A DNA stretch of 64,000 bases. Source: Oculatella sp. LEGE 06141 (lineage in GTDB: Bacteria > Cyanobacteriota > Cyanobacteriia > Elainellales > Elainellaceae). The stretch spans positions 1 to 64,000 of the forward strand of contig NZ_JADEWO010000019.1 in assembly GCF_015207605.1 (NCBI RefSeq), written 5' to 3'. The notes under the pieces were generated by a model. That model searched no databases. It saw only the letters and a program-made list of their open reading frames with translations, and was not told the origin of the DNA. This document shows, piece by piece, positions 55,160 to 64,000 of the stretch; positions within the stretch are counted from its first letter, which is position 1, and each line of letters opens with the position of its first letter. The translations under genes and the position numbers were made by a program.

Positions 55160-55354
55160 GTCCAGTTGCTTGCGGTGTTAAAGCCAGGTTAGTGTGCCAT
55201 GCAACAGGTGCCGTGCAAAAACAGTCTTTGCCGGGGTCGCTAGACAATAAATTAGAGAATTTGGCTTCAGCGGCTTGAAATTAGGGGTTAGGGTAAGGTT
55301 AGGGGCTTCAATTAACCGAACCTCATTTTTAACCACCCACTTCACTGACTGTTA

Positions 55355-55996
55355 ATGACTTCGGCAAGTACACGTCCTCTAATTTTGGGTATTACTGGTG
55401 CATCTGGCTTGGTGTATGCTGTTCGCGCCATCAAGTTTCTGCTAGAAGCAGAGTATGCGATCGAACTAGTGGCTTCTAAATCAACCTACATGGTGTGGCA
55501 AGCCGAGCAAAACATCCGAATGCCAATGGAAGCGGTGCAGCAAGAGCACTTTTGGCGGCAGCAGGCGGGTGTTGACGATGGCAAAGGCAAACTCCACTGC
55601 CACCCCTGGGGAGATGTCGGCGCAACGATCGCTAGCGGTTCCTTTCGCACCGTTGGCATGTTGGTGATGCCGTGCAGCATGAGTACCGTTGCTAAGCTTG
55701 CCGCCGGACTGAGTTCCGATCTACTAGAACGAGCCGCCGATGTCCAGCTTAAGGAAGGGCGTAAACTGGTCTTAGTGCCCCGCGAAACGCCGTTTAGCCT
55801 CATCCACCTCCGTAACCTGACCCGTTTAGCAGAAGCGGGTGCGCGCATTGTCCCTGCCATTCCTGCCTGGTACCACAACCCGCAAACCGTTCAGGATCTG
55901 GTGGATTTTGTGGTGGCTCGCGCGTTGGACCAGTTCGAGATGGACTGTGTTCCAATTCAACGCTGGCAAGGTCATTTGCAGGAGGTTGACCCGTAA
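55355..55996 (+). CDS. ubiX: UbiX-type flavin prenyltransferase
   Basis: 213 aa. Flavoprotein fold with GITGASGLVYAVRAIKFLL (phosphate loop), DVGATIASGSFRTVGMLVMP, CSMSTVAKLAAGLSSDLLER, LKEGRKLVLVPRETPFS and PAIPAWYHNPQTVQDLVDFV. It prenylates FMN to make the cofactor of UbiD decarboxylases, used in quinone synthesis. The partner ubiD is not in the window. Confidence 0.95.
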   Translation: MTSASTRPLILGITGASGLVYAVRAIKFLLEAEYAIELVASKSTYMVWQAEQNIRMPMEAVQQEHFWRQQAGVDDGKGKLHCHPWGDVGATIASGSFRTVGMLVMPCSMSTVAKLAAGLSSDLLERAADVQLKEGRKLVLVPRETPFSLIHLRNLTRLAEAGARIVPAIPAWYHNPQTVQDLVDFVVARALDQFEMDCVPIQRWQGHLQEVDP

Positions 55997-56076
55997 TTTA
56001 GTTATCACGTTTGTTTGTCAGCATTCCCCTGCCCATTGCACCCTTTGTTTCTCACGCCTCAATTGAGGAGGACATT

Positions 56077-57069
56077 ATGCCAGCGACACGCATTCTACTC
56101 TTGCTCTTAATTTTGGGAGGCTTGATTCTATTTGCCTTGCAAAATTGGTCGCCGGTTTTGCCGCTGGTTATTTTTGGGCTACAAACGTTGGCTTTGCCGC
56201 TGGCCTTTTGGATGCTGGGAGCGATCGCCGCTGGGGCATTGACGACGTTAGTGGTGGCTGGTTTGTTCAGTTTGGCGAACCTGACCTCTGGAGGACGGCG
56301 ATCGCGTGCGGCTCAACGAGCTGCCACCACTCAGGCGGCTAGCGCCAGCAACAACGCCACCTGGAACTTTGGTTGGACGGGAAGCCAGACTGCTCAGCCG
56401 CAATCAGAATCAGCTTCGGCGGGCTATTCTGGCGGCAACCGTAGCCGCGACAGGGACGACTGGGAAGGCAGCGGACAACAGAGCGAAGAGTGGGAGGACT
56501 GGTCGGGCTTTCAGGCTCAGGCACCCAGCCGCGAACCCGTTGACGGTATGCCAAACATCAGAACCCCGGTTCAGGATACAGAAGACCAGGAATGGTCAGA
56601 TTGGGATGGCTTTGAAGAGGGGCAAGAGCCAGCCGATCGCGCTTCCCGCTCATCGACACCCCCACCCCGCACCGATTACGAAATTCCGCAGGAGCCGGTT
56701 AACCGCTCTCAAACCGGATCAATGTATTCCTACAGCTATCGCCGCTCCGATGACACCCGAGCAGATAACACTAGAGCAGATAGCACCAGAGCAACTAACA
56801 CCCGAGCAAATCAGCCAGATAAATCAGAAACGGTCTACGATGCCGATTTTCGAGTCATCCGACCGCCCTATCGTCCAGAACCCGATGCCGAACCAGAATT
56901 TGATGAACCCGATGCCGCTGATTCTGGCTTCGATGAATCGTTTGACGAACCGGGCTATCGTGAACCCAGCTTTAGATCTCCCGCTGCGGCTGACCGTGGA
57001 ACGGCGGACGAAGACGATTGGGACTTTGATGATGATTGGAGCGATAGCCCCAAAAACAAAGACTGGTAA
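56077..57069 (+). CDS. LapA-domain membrane protein with acidic tail
   Basis: 330 aa from ATG 56077, with GAGGAGGACATT upstream. Two membrane helices (about 5-22 and 33-63) with FALQNWSPVLPLVIFG are of the LapA/DUF1049 type. The remaining 260 residues are a disordered, Ser/Asp/Glu-rich cytosolic tail with repeated WSDWDGF-like tryptophans and a five-residue repeat (DTRAD, NTRAD, STRAT, NTRAN) near 225-250. Function unknown; possibly a membrane scaffold. Confidence 0.8.
   Translation: MPATRILLLLLILGGLILFALQNWSPVLPLVIFGLQTLALPLAFWMLGAIAAGALTTLVVAGLFSLANLTSGGRRSRAAQRAATTQAASASNNATWNFGWTGSQTAQPQSESASAGYSGGNRSRDRDDWEGSGQQSEEWEDWSGFQAQAPSREPVDGMPNIRTPVQDTEDQEWSDWDGFEEGQEPADRASRSSTPPPRTDYEIPQEPVNRSQTGSMYSYSYRRSDDTRADNTRADSTRATNTRANQPDKSETVYDADFRVIRPPYRPEPDAEPEFDEPDAADSGFDESFDEPGYREPSFRSPAAADRGTADEDDWDFDDDWSDSPKNKDW
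56755..56815 (+). repeat. Tandem 15-bp repeat within LapA-domain gene
   Basis: About four units of the type ACACCCGAGCAGATA, with one to three changes each, encode the NTRAD-like pentapeptides. In-frame unit length means copy number can change without loss of the reading frame. Confidence 0.75.
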
Positions 57070-57124
57070 GATGAGAACCGTTTGACAGGTTCGTTGAACG
57101 GGTGGCTTAGTTAGGGCAAATGCT

Positions 57125-57697
57125 GTGAAGAACTCGCTGCAAGGCGTTAACCTTTACCTCGTTGGCATGATGGGGGCAGGTAAATCTACGGTGGGGCGCA
57201 TCTTAGCGTCGCAGTTAAACTATCGCTTTTTTGATACCGATACCCTGATCGAGCAGGTCACCCGGCAGTCGATTGCTCAACTGTTTGCTGAATCGGGTGA
57301 AGCGGCGTTCCGCGAGCTTGAAACGCAGGTCTTAGCAGATTTGTCGTCTCGTCCCCGGCTGGCGATCGCCACAGGTGGCGGCATTGTGCTTCAGCGCAAA
57401 AACTGGAGCTACCTGCATCACGGCATTGTAGTCTGGTTAGATGTTCCCATTGATGTGTTGTATCGTCGGATTCAGCACAGCACCACCCGCCCATTGCTAA
57501 ACGATCCTGACCCATTCGCCAAACTGCAAACCCTGTTTGAGCAACGGCGATCGCTCTATGCTCAGGCTGATGTGCGTGTCTCGGTAAGTGAAACCGACGA
57601 AGCGGAGCAAGTAGCGGCTCGGGTCTTAACCGAACTGGATCAGGTCATCAAACCACAACATCCTCCCATGTCGCCAGCTAATGGCGAGTCTGGCTGA
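57125..57697 (+). CDS. aroK: Shikimate kinase
   Basis: 190 aa from GTG 57125. P-loop [11 protein letters not shown] (14-24), FFDTDTLIE with shikimate-binding Asp, [17 protein letters not shown] and RPLLNDPDP (lid arginine). It phosphorylates shikimate at the 3-hydroxyl, fifth step of aromatic amino-acid synthesis. It lies 55 bases after the LapA-domain gene. Confidence 0.95.
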   Translation: MKNSLQGVNLYLVGMMGAGKSTVGRILASQLNYRFFDTDTLIEQVTRQSIAQLFAESGEAAFRELETQVLADLSSRPRLAIATGGGIVLQRKNWSYLHHGIVVWLDVPIDVLYRRIQHSTTRPLLNDPDPFAKLQTLFEQRRSLYAQADVRVSVSETDEAEQVAARVLTELDQVIKPQHPPMSPANGESG

Positions 57698-57779
57698 TAC
57701 ACTGCATCCTATTACCTCCGTTATCTCGCTGGTGAATTGAACAGCTTGTTGATTGAATAGCTTATAAATAGCTCGCCCT

Positions 57780-58673
57780 ATGATTAGCGAAAGCGAATAT
57801 ATCCAGGAAGCCGCCGCCACGCGCGTTCGTGTTCTCAGTGAAGCGCTGCCCTACATCCAGCAATTTGCCGGACGCACCATCGTTGTGAAGTATGGCGGTG
57901 CCGCCATGAAAGACGGCAGCCTCAAGGCCAAAGTGATCCGAGATGTGGTGTTTCTGGCTTGCGTTGGCCTGCGTCCCGTGGTGGTACATGGCGGCGGCCC
58001 CGAAATTAACTCCTGGTTGGGCAAACTTGGGATTGAACCGCAGTTCAAAAACGGGCTGCGCGTCACCGACTCCGCCACGATGGATGTGGTAGAAATGGTG
58101 CTGGTCGGTCGGGTCAACAAAGAGCTGGTCTCCCTGATTAACCGCGCGGGCGGTTCTGGCATTGGCCTGTGTGGTAAAGACGGCAACATTATCAAAGCTC
58201 GACCCGAAGGGCGCGAAGGGGTTGGTTTTGTCGGTGAAGTGAACAGCATCAACACCAATTTGCTGGAATTGTTGGTAAAGGCAGGGCATATTCCCGTTGT
58301 GTCGAGCGTGGCTGCCGATGACAGCGGACAAGCTTACAACATCAACGCTGATACTGTTGCCGGAGAACTGGCGGCAGCACTGGGGGCTGAAAAGCTGATT
58401 TTGATGACCGACACTCCCGGCATTTTGCAGGATTATCACGATTCGTCTACCCTCATCGCCAAGCTCGATATTCAAGAAGCCCGTCGGTTAATTGATGATG
58501 GCGTGGTGGCAGGTGGCATGATCCCCAAGGTGAATTGTTGTGTGCGATCGCTGGCTCAGGGGGTTCGGGCGGCTCACATCATCGACGGTCGCATTCCCCA
58601 CGCGCTGCTGCTCGAAATCTTTACCGATGCCGGAATTGGCTCCATGATCGTCGCATCAGAGTTTGACCTGTAG
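57780..58673 (+). CDS. argB: Acetylglutamate kinase
   Basis: 297 aa. Amino-acid kinase fold: [15 protein letters not shown] (phosphate-binding Lys), [66 protein letters not shown], and [14 protein letters not shown]. It catalyses the second, PII-controlled step of arginine synthesis. The N-terminal helix ([20 protein letters not shown]) is the long form typical of feedback-inhibited hexameric, PII-binding enzymes of photosynthetic organisms. Confidence 0.97.
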   Translation: MISESEYIQEAAATRVRVLSEALPYIQQFAGRTIVVKYGGAAMKDGSLKAKVIRDVVFLACVGLRPVVVHGGGPEINSWLGKLGIEPQFKNGLRVTDSATMDVVEMVLVGRVNKELVSLINRAGGSGIGLCGKDGNIIKARPEGREGVGFVGEVNSINTNLLELLVKAGHIPVVSSVAADDSGQAYNINADTVAGELAAALGAEKLILMTDTPGILQDYHDSSTLIAKLDIQEARRLIDDGVVAGGMIPKVNCCVRSLAQGVRAAHIIDGRIPHALLLEIFTDAGIGSMIVASEFDL

Positions 58674-58720
58674 CATCGGGTTAATTCCGTAGTGCTGCAA
58701 CCATCCTGTCCTGTCCAGGC

Positions 58721-60094
58721 TTATTGGTAAACTTCCTGTCTGGGAGGCCCCGAACTCGCCAGGATAGTTTGATACAGTGCCTTTAGCTCTGCGGCTTCCG
58801 TGGCAACCGTCCGTACCGGGCGAATGCCGCGACGTAGCCGAGCCAGCGTGTTTGGATGGTGTGCCAGTAGAGCCAACGCGTCTGCCCATGCCTTGATGTT
58901 GCTGGCTGGAACCAATAACCCATCAACCTCATGCCGAACCCGCTCTGGAATACCACCCAGATCGGAACCAACAACGGGAATATCGTGGGCATGGGCTTCT
59001 AAAACCACCAGCGGACCCGTTTCTAGCCATTGCGAGGGCACTGCCAGCACATCTAACTGGGAAAACGCCAACGGGATCTCTTCGCGCGCCAACTGGGGTG
59101 CTACCTGAATGCGCGGATCGTCGCCAATGCGATCGATCACCTGTTTTTTGTAAATTTCGTCCTGCTCTACGCCATGAATAACCAGTTCGATCGGTGTCTC
59201 GGTGGGCAACTGTTTGATGGCCTCCACCAGGATATGAATGCCCTTATTCATATCCCAACGGCCTAAAAAGCCGACGCGCAGGGGGCGATTTGGCGGCGAA
59301 GGACGCGGTAATTTTGGCCGGACAGAAATACCCTGCCTTAACAGAGCTAACTTCGTTTCAGGAATGCCGTTGATCACCATCGCGTCGTAAAACCACTGGC
59401 TCATGACAAGAATGCGATCGGCAAACTGAGCCATCTCCAGCAAGCCATGCCGCCGCGCGGCCACCCACGCCGGGATAAATGCAGGGCGCAGTATGCCATC
59501 GGTTAGGGGGGCGATCGCCGCAACCGTCTCCAGGCGACGGTGAATTCCTTTCGCCGCAAGGCTAATTGGCCTGGGTAGATGGCTTAACCCTTGAACCACA
59601 GGTGGCGGCAAGCGGTGCGATACACCATTGCAATAGCTACACCGTACCGTATCGATTCTGCCGTCACACTGCTCGGTACCGTTCAGCATTAACGTTTGCC
59701 GCAAGCAAATAGGTTGAGGCAGATGAAGCGAGATCACCGTCGCCAGACCGAGTTCTTTGGCGAGGCGTAAATGCGGTAAGCCACATTGAGGAGTCCATTG
59801 ATGCTGGTGGTACAGATCGGCGCGGTGTCCCTTGAGCCAGTTGGCAAAGATGGGAAACCCTCCATGGGGAGTCGCTCCATGATTCGGTTCTGGCCTGGGT
59901 GGTGGAAAAACCGGATAGCGGTAGACCGCAACGCCGTTGTACAGATAGTGGTCGTCTGTCGATTGCGCTTGAGAAGCCGCAACGTGGCAGTCTACCCCTC
60001 TGGCTTGCAGCTCAGGCATCACTTCACTAAGATGAGTCTGAATCCCGCCGCAGGAACCCGGAAAGTATCGATGCACAGCTTGAATCGTCTTCAT
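58721..60094 (-). CDS. Family 4 glycosyltransferase
   Basis: 457 aa from the ATG giving MKTIQAVHRYFPG; ATG 60118 would add eight residues. GT-B fold: N-terminal acceptor domain beginning with FPGSCGGIQTHLSEVMPEL, and C-terminal donor domain with RVGFLGRWDMNKGIHILVEA, LAVPSQWLETGPLVVLEAHA (the E-x7-E region) and GSDLGGIPE. Residues 140-190 contain a Cys-rich insert (MLNGTEQCDGRIDTVRCSYC), which may bind zinc and recurs in some exopolysaccharide-type GT4 proteins. It should transfer a nucleotide sugar to a glycan or lipid. Confidence 0.9.
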   Translation of the reverse strand: MKTIQAVHRYFPGSCGGIQTHLSEVMPELQARGVDCHVAASQAQSTDDHYLYNGVAVYRYPVFPPPRPEPNHGATPHGGFPIFANWLKGHRADLYHQHQWTPQCGLPHLRLAKELGLATVISLHLPQPICLRQTLMLNGTEQCDGRIDTVRCSYCNGVSHRLPPPVVQGLSHLPRPISLAAKGIHRRLETVAAIAPLTDGILRPAFIPAWVAARRHGLLEMAQFADRILVMSQWFYDAMVINGIPETKLALLRQGISVRPKLPRPSPPNRPLRVGFLGRWDMNKGIHILVEAIKQLPTETPIELVIHGVEQDEIYKKQVIDRIGDDPRIQVAPQLAREEIPLAFSQLDVLAVPSQWLETGPLVVLEAHAHDIPVVGSDLGGIPERVRHEVDGLLVPASNIKAWADALALLAHHPNTLARLRRGIRPVRTVATEAAELKALYQTILASSGPPRQEVYQ

Positions 60095-60517
60095 ATGCAG
60101 TAAAGGCAGGTGGGTCACGTTGAGGAATGTCTTCTAATTCGGAAGAGACAGGAATGCAGCACCAGTGCTGTTGAATAGCTCAACGGAGCCTCAACTGGTT
60201 GAGACCAAAATCCCTGTTTTTACCGTTAGAAATTGTCGTTAGAAGTTGTAGGTTGATAAGTTCATCTTTCTTAACGCGGTTTCTAACTTAACCTCTCAGT
60301 TTATGAAGTGGGTCGGAAGGTCAAGTTTCTTGAATTATCTATACTCCTAAACCACCCGTTCTCTATCGTGTGGCTGAAGAACACTTGTTCTACTCGCATG
60401 GGTTACTAACCCACCTTGAGGGCTGCAACGCCCGGTTATATGAGCTACAGTCTGTTGAGAACCGGGTGTGACGCTGCGCGGCTTTCTACTGCACTACCAT
60501 TCCTCAACCTATCGTTA
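60095..60517. other. Divergent intergenic region, nothing recognised
   Basis: 423 bases between divergent genes; presumably both promoters lie here. The in-frame extension of the hydrolase from 60416 has no conserved sequence. No repeat or hairpin stands out. Confidence 0.5.
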
Positions 60518-61546
60518 ATGGTTCGTTATTCTGAACTCACCGCATCTCTAATTAACCGAATTAAAGTTCAAGAAGACGCTCTGCCCTTGCAGAATGACGG
60601 TTGCCGTTCCAGATTCTTGTTTAAATCGGCTCCAACCTCCAAAGTTTGTCTGTTTTTTCATGGCTTTACAGCCGGCCCTTATCAGTTTGATCCCATTGGG
60701 AAAGCGCTGTTTCAGGCGGGCTACAACGTTTTGGTGCCTCGAATGCCGGGACATGGGCAGGCCGGAGAGTGGGGGCGCAACAATCCGCCGCCCCTGCCCG
60801 AGCAAGCAGAGATCTATCAAAAGTTTGCGCTCCAGTGGTTGCAGGTGGCGCAGGCTCTCGGCACAAAGGTGGTGGTCGGTGGCCTTTCGGGCGGTGGCAC
60901 GCTGGCAACCTGGCTCGCTTTTCAGCGTCCTCAGCAGATCGATCGCACGCTTGCCTTTGCGCCTTATTTAAGCAGCAGCAATAAGGTTATTGACCTGTTT
61001 GTGCGCAACTTCAACACCTATTTTGAATGGGTATCGGCTGACCCAAACCCCAAAGGCAAGTTGGGATACGGCGGCTTTATGGTGCCAGCGCTACGGGTGT
61101 TCTTGCAGATGGGCAAAGAAATTTTGAACCAGGCGGCTCGCAGCCCGGTGGCACCGCTGTTTATTGTGTCGAGCGAGAGTGATATGGCGGTTGGCAACCG
61201 AGATCACCGTATCCTGTTTGAAACAGCGCTGAAGCACCAACCTAAATGTTGGTATCACCGCTTTGATCAGGTGCTTGATATTCCCCACACGATGATGACC
61301 CAGGTGGAGGGCAATCAATACGAGAATCTGCTGATTACCATGAGCAAGGCGTATATCGAAAGCGATTTGACCTGGGCAGAGGTAGAAGAAATCGGATACC
61401 GCATGACCAGAGGCAAAACGTTTAACACAGCGGTATCCGAGCTGAATCTGGGTCAGCGAGTCTCTCGTGATATGCCTGCAATGATGACGATGGTAGACAA
61501 GCGATCGATCGTTATTGCACGCAGTAACCGCAGTTCGCGGTTCTAG
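60518..61546 (+). CDS. Alpha/beta hydrolase
   Basis: 342 aa from ATG 60518 (MVRYSELTASL). Oxyanion turn FFHGFTAGPYQF, nucleophile elbow GGLSGGGTLATW (Ser), and a later IVSSESDMAVGNRDH strand with the likely acid Asp, then HTMMTQ with the likely His. The fold resembles carboxylesterase/lipase relatives. No signal peptide. Substrate unknown. Confidence 0.88.
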   Translation: MVRYSELTASLINRIKVQEDALPLQNDGCRSRFLFKSAPTSKVCLFFHGFTAGPYQFDPIGKALFQAGYNVLVPRMPGHGQAGEWGRNNPPPLPEQAEIYQKFALQWLQVAQALGTKVVVGGLSGGGTLATWLAFQRPQQIDRTLAFAPYLSSSNKVIDLFVRNFNTYFEWVSADPNPKGKLGYGGFMVPALRVFLQMGKEILNQAARSPVAPLFIVSSESDMAVGNRDHRILFETALKHQPKCWYHRFDQVLDIPHTMMTQVEGNQYENLLITMSKAYIESDLTWAEVEEIGYRMTRGKTFNTAVSELNLGQRVSRDMPAMMTMVDKRSIVIARSNRSSRF

Positions 61547-61547
61547 C

Positions 61548-62030
61548 CTACTGGCACGCCGCTCGAATTTCGGCCATCAAACGGCACGACGAGCTGGTGC
61601 TGCGTCCGGGAGATTGAATAATGATCGATCGCCCCACTGTTCTACCGCCACGGCCAGGAGAATCAACAATCACCGGGTTAATCAGCGTTGAATCTCGAAT
61701 GGACGAATCAATGACCACTGGATTAATCAGCGTGGAGTCTTGAATGCGGCTCCGCACCACCTGCCCAGAGCCAGGACGATAAAACACAGGATCGCTCACT
61801 GTAACCGTGGATGGGGGTGACACTGAAATGCGTCGTCCTCGTAAAGTGCTGCTGGGCGGGTACGATCCGCCAACCTGGACGGTCAGTCCGCCGTCTCGAA
61901 TCAGCACTTCGTTAGCCTGCACTGGCACCGTATCGATCGCTAGCGCTAACGCTCCGGTCACCAGTGCGGTCAAGATGAGTATGGGTTTAGCCTTGCCAAC
62001 GTGCCGTAACCCGGATGGGATTTGCAGCAT
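61548..62030 (-). CDS. Secreted protein with internal repeats
   Basis: 160 aa. Signal peptide around ILILTALVTGALALAIDTVPVQA, probably cut after VQA. The middle repeats a 14-residue unit, DSTLINPVVIDSSI, then DSTLINPVIVDSPG, from a 42-bp DNA repeat at about 61670-61755. The C-terminus has two Cys (SCRLMAEIRAACQ). Glycine/serine-rich beta character suggests an envelope or matrix protein. I do not recognise the family. Confidence 0.7.
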   Translation of the reverse strand: MLQIPSGLRHVGKAKPILILTALVTGALALAIDTVPVQANEVLIRDGGLTVQVGGSYPPSSTLRGRRISVSPPSTVTVSDPVFYRPGSGQVVRSRIQDSTLINPVVIDSSIRDSTLINPVIVDSPGRGGRTVGRSIIIQSPGRSTSSSCRLMAEIRAACQ

Positions 62031-62373
62031 GGAATGTTCCTCAGCGTCTTAAGTTTGGTTTATGCGGCAGATGACCCTCGATCGCCAACTGACTGAATCA
62101 GCCTAGAGTAACCTGGAACGGAAGCCTGCACTCGCTGAACGTACAACCTGAACCATCAGCACCATCAGCCCAAAGGGTTGCTATCTCCGGCCTCGGATTC
62201 TTTCACCCTAATCTGAATTTTGTAGTTGTTTTCTTCAGCCTAACTCGCTTCGATAAAATTTGAAGGGTATGGCTCATTTGACGTTGCCAATTGTGAATTA
62301 GATTCCACCGAACCCAATTTGATCAGATTTGGCAAGCCACATGGGTCAACTCAACGTTTAATCAAAAAGCATC
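62031..62373. other. Divergent intergenic region, nothing recognised
   Basis: 343 bases between divergent genes. ACCATCAGC is repeated in tandem (near 62151-62170). No gene or structured RNA is supported. Confidence 0.45.
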
Positions 62374-62907
62374 GTGAATACTGAGAATTTAGATTTAGCT
62401 AGAGTTCAATATGAGGCGGGTAAGAGCGCCTTCGAACGAGGGCAATATCGGCAATCGGTACAGTGTTTAGAAAAGGCTCTAAATTTGGCTGGCCGCACGT
62501 CCAAGCTAGGTGGAGAAGTGCAAATCTGGCTCATTACTGCCTACGAAGCTACCGACCAGCGTGCCGAGGCGATCGCCCTTTGTGAACAGGCCAGCAGACA
62601 TCCCGATATCGATACGCGCAAGCAAGGTCGTCGCTTGCTCTATATCCTTAAAGCCCCCCGGCTCAAGGCTCGTCCAGAATGGCTGACCGAAATTCCCGAT
62701 TTGGCGACCTTAGAGGATGCCAATGGCGATCGCATTGCCACCTCGCGCTATGGCAGCACCGCTCAGCGAACGGCTCGCCCCAAACCCAAGCTTGAGCCTG
62801 AACCCATCGACTTAAGCCAGGTTAATACTAAAGACAATCGGTTTATTTGGGTGGCGCTAGTGGCGATCGCCCTCACAATGGCGAGCTTGTTCTGGGTTGG
62901 CAGCTAG
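62374..62907 (+). CDS. TPR-type protein with C-terminal membrane anchor
   Basis: 177 aa from GTG 62374. Residues about 5-95 contain two or three tetratricopeptide-like helices (YEAGKSAFERGQYRQSVQCL, AEAIALCEQASRHPDIDTR). A Pro/Lys/Glu linker leads to a single C-terminal membrane segment (FIWVALVAIALTMASLFWVG). It lies 122 bases before the DUF3153 gene; the two probably work together at the membrane, but function is unknown. Confidence 0.85.
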   Translation: MNTENLDLARVQYEAGKSAFERGQYRQSVQCLEKALNLAGRTSKLGGEVQIWLITAYEATDQRAEAIALCEQASRHPDIDTRKQGRRLLYILKAPRLKARPEWLTEIPDLATLEDANGDRIATSRYGSTAQRTARPKPKLEPEPIDLSQVNTKDNRFIWVALVAIALTMASLFWVGS

Positions 62908-63029
62908 CCCCCTTGCCCTAGCTTGCCTGCATTAAGGACACCCTCTCACCTCATCAGCCTGAGCCAATATCAGAGTACTATCGTTCAATTAGATCTCTTT
63001 GCCCCATTGCAATTAGAAGATGACGTTCT

Positions 63030-63899
63030 ATGAGCAGAACTGCACGCCATGCCGCTTCGTACCGTACTTCTTCCCCGTTCGGCATGGGCAAGCTGAACCC
63101 AACCAGGCTTTCCAGACAAATCGTGCGCCTTCTGGTGAAACTGCGGCTGTTGTGGATCATTGCGATCGCGTTTCTGTTCCTGTCTGGCTGTGTGCAGTAT
63201 GACGTGGGCATTCACTACGCCAGCCAAACCAGGGGTGAAATTGTGCAGCAGATTCAAGTGAGCGATCGGCTCACTACCTTTAGTGGGTCTGTGGTGCAAG
63301 ACTGGCTCAAAAGCATCGAGCGCCGCACTCGCCAACTGGGTGGTAAAACGCGGCGAACGGGCGATCAATCCCTAACTATCACCATTCCGTTTAATAACGG
63401 CAAAGACTTAGAAGCCAAATTCAACACCTTCTTTCAACCTACGCCATCGGAGGCGCGATCGGTCAGCGAGGCTGGCATTGAGTTACCCGAAATTGAGTCC
63501 ACCCTGCACCTTCAGGAAAGCAATTTTTTGCTGTTGCAGCGCAACCGTCTGGTGTACGACCTGGATTTACGGTCGTTAGGCGTTTTGTCGGCCAATGGCA
63601 ACCTGCTGGTGAGTCCAGGATCGTTACTAGAGCTAAACTTTAGCCTGAACACCCCCTGGGGGGCACGCAGCCCCGCAACGGCTAATACACTCCAGCCTGT
63701 CCAGCAGGGAAATCAGTTGGTGTGGATCTTACAAGCCGGACAAGCCAACCATGTGGAAGCGGTGTTTTGGGTTCCTAGCCCACTCGGCATTGGCACCGCT
63801 GTCATTCTGCTGCTGGTGGTTGCCGGAGCCTTCTTAAAAACTCAACTGGCTCCTACCCTGGCAGAGGGCGGCGAAGTGGCGCTCTCAGAAAGTCGCTAG
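63030..63899 (+). CDS. DUF3153 lipoprotein-like membrane protein
   Basis: 289 aa from ATG 63030; ATG 63084 gives a more usual signal peptide. The hydrophobic stretch LWIIAIAFLFLSGC ends in a lipobox, so Cys would be the first mature residue. The exported domain begins CVQYDVGIHYASQTRGEIVQ, the DUF3153 hallmark, and has Leu/Ile-rich amphipathic strands. A second membrane segment (GIGTAVILLLVVAGAFL) lies near the C-terminus. Conserved in cyanobacteria; function unknown. The remaining 63900-64000 shows no complete gene. Confidence 0.87.
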   Translation: MSRTARHAASYRTSSPFGMGKLNPTRLSRQIVRLLVKLRLLWIIAIAFLFLSGCVQYDVGIHYASQTRGEIVQQIQVSDRLTTFSGSVVQDWLKSIERRTRQLGGKTRRTGDQSLTITIPFNNGKDLEAKFNTFFQPTPSEARSVSEAGIELPEIESTLHLQESNFLLLQRNRLVYDLDLRSLGVLSANGNLLVSPGSLLELNFSLNTPWGARSPATANTLQPVQQGNQLVWILQAGQANHVEAVFWVPSPLGIGTAVILLLVVAGAFLKTQLAPTLAEGGEVALSESR

Positions 63900-64000
63900 A
63901 ACATCGGGTATCGCGTTGAATCCAACCGTTAAACTCTGTTGGAGCGATACAAAATTGGTGATCAAACTAGGAGATATCTCCAGGTTTATGCTAGAGTCGC

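Noticed and set aside
57762-58475. 237-codon frame opposite argB
   Set aside because: Antisense shadow of a clear acetylglutamate kinase gene.

Overview
The window comes from a cyanobacterium, probably filamentous and Leptolyngbya-like, although genus cannot be read from this sequence. The evidence is photosystem I subunit PsaK, NDH-1 subunit NdhH, the cyanobacterial arginine dihydrolase ArgZ/AgrE, a Tab2-family protein, DUF3153 and a dense scatter of HIP1 octamers (GCGATCGC). No tRNA, rRNA, CRISPR array or intact insertion sequence was seen.

Bases 1-4338 look unlike everything after them. The region is AT-rich, has no HIP1 octamer, and reads as an integron-type cassette array without an integrase in view. 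Three attC-like sites (1640-1725; 2681-2684 joined to 3384-3462; 4254-4338) punctuate small genes: a seven-blade WD40 propeller fused to an HNH nuclease, an AlbA_2 (Schlafen-type) protein, a short unknown protein and a BrnT-type toxin-antitoxin pair. The second attC is split on its bottom strand by a group IIC-like intron of about 0.7 kb with no reverse transcriptase gene. Recognisable domain V and domain VI are present, the latter with a bulged branch-point A. This is the most interesting part of the window.

4.6-15.5 kb: signalling genes (two receiver-only response regulators each followed by a membrane histidine kinase, plus an OmpR-type regulator), a degenerate kinase-like membrane protein, an OB-fold lipoprotein, an iron-type alcohol dehydrogenase and a PhyH-type dioxygenase. 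15.6-25.9 kb: a calpain-like protease with a PPC domain, a Tat-exported PhoX/DUF839 protein, ArgZ/AgrE, Tab2, a trypsin-fold protease followed by a small copy of its own N-terminal domain, and MtnP. Three 173-174 bp MITE-like elements (10480, 22312, 25661) share termini, size and flanking direct repeats.

25.9-45.4 kb: core metabolism and regulation (ndhH, rsmH, ilvE, a NarL-type regulator, a receiver-GAF-PP2C phosphatase with an RsbW-like kinase, a GH63 glucosidase with a glucose-dehydrogenase-like SDR, cysteine desulfurase, accA, an SDR next to folE, trpF, psaK). 45.5-64 kb: site-2 protease with CBS domains, an RTX-like protein, a lipoate-ligase-like protein with YbjN, recJ, an RNase II/R-type exonuclease, ubiX, a LapA-domain protein, aroK, argB, a glycosyltransferase, an alpha/beta hydrolase, a repeat-containing secreted protein, and a TPR protein with a DUF3153 lipoprotein.

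Product names rest on recognising motifs by eye. No database search, folding program or alignment was run.
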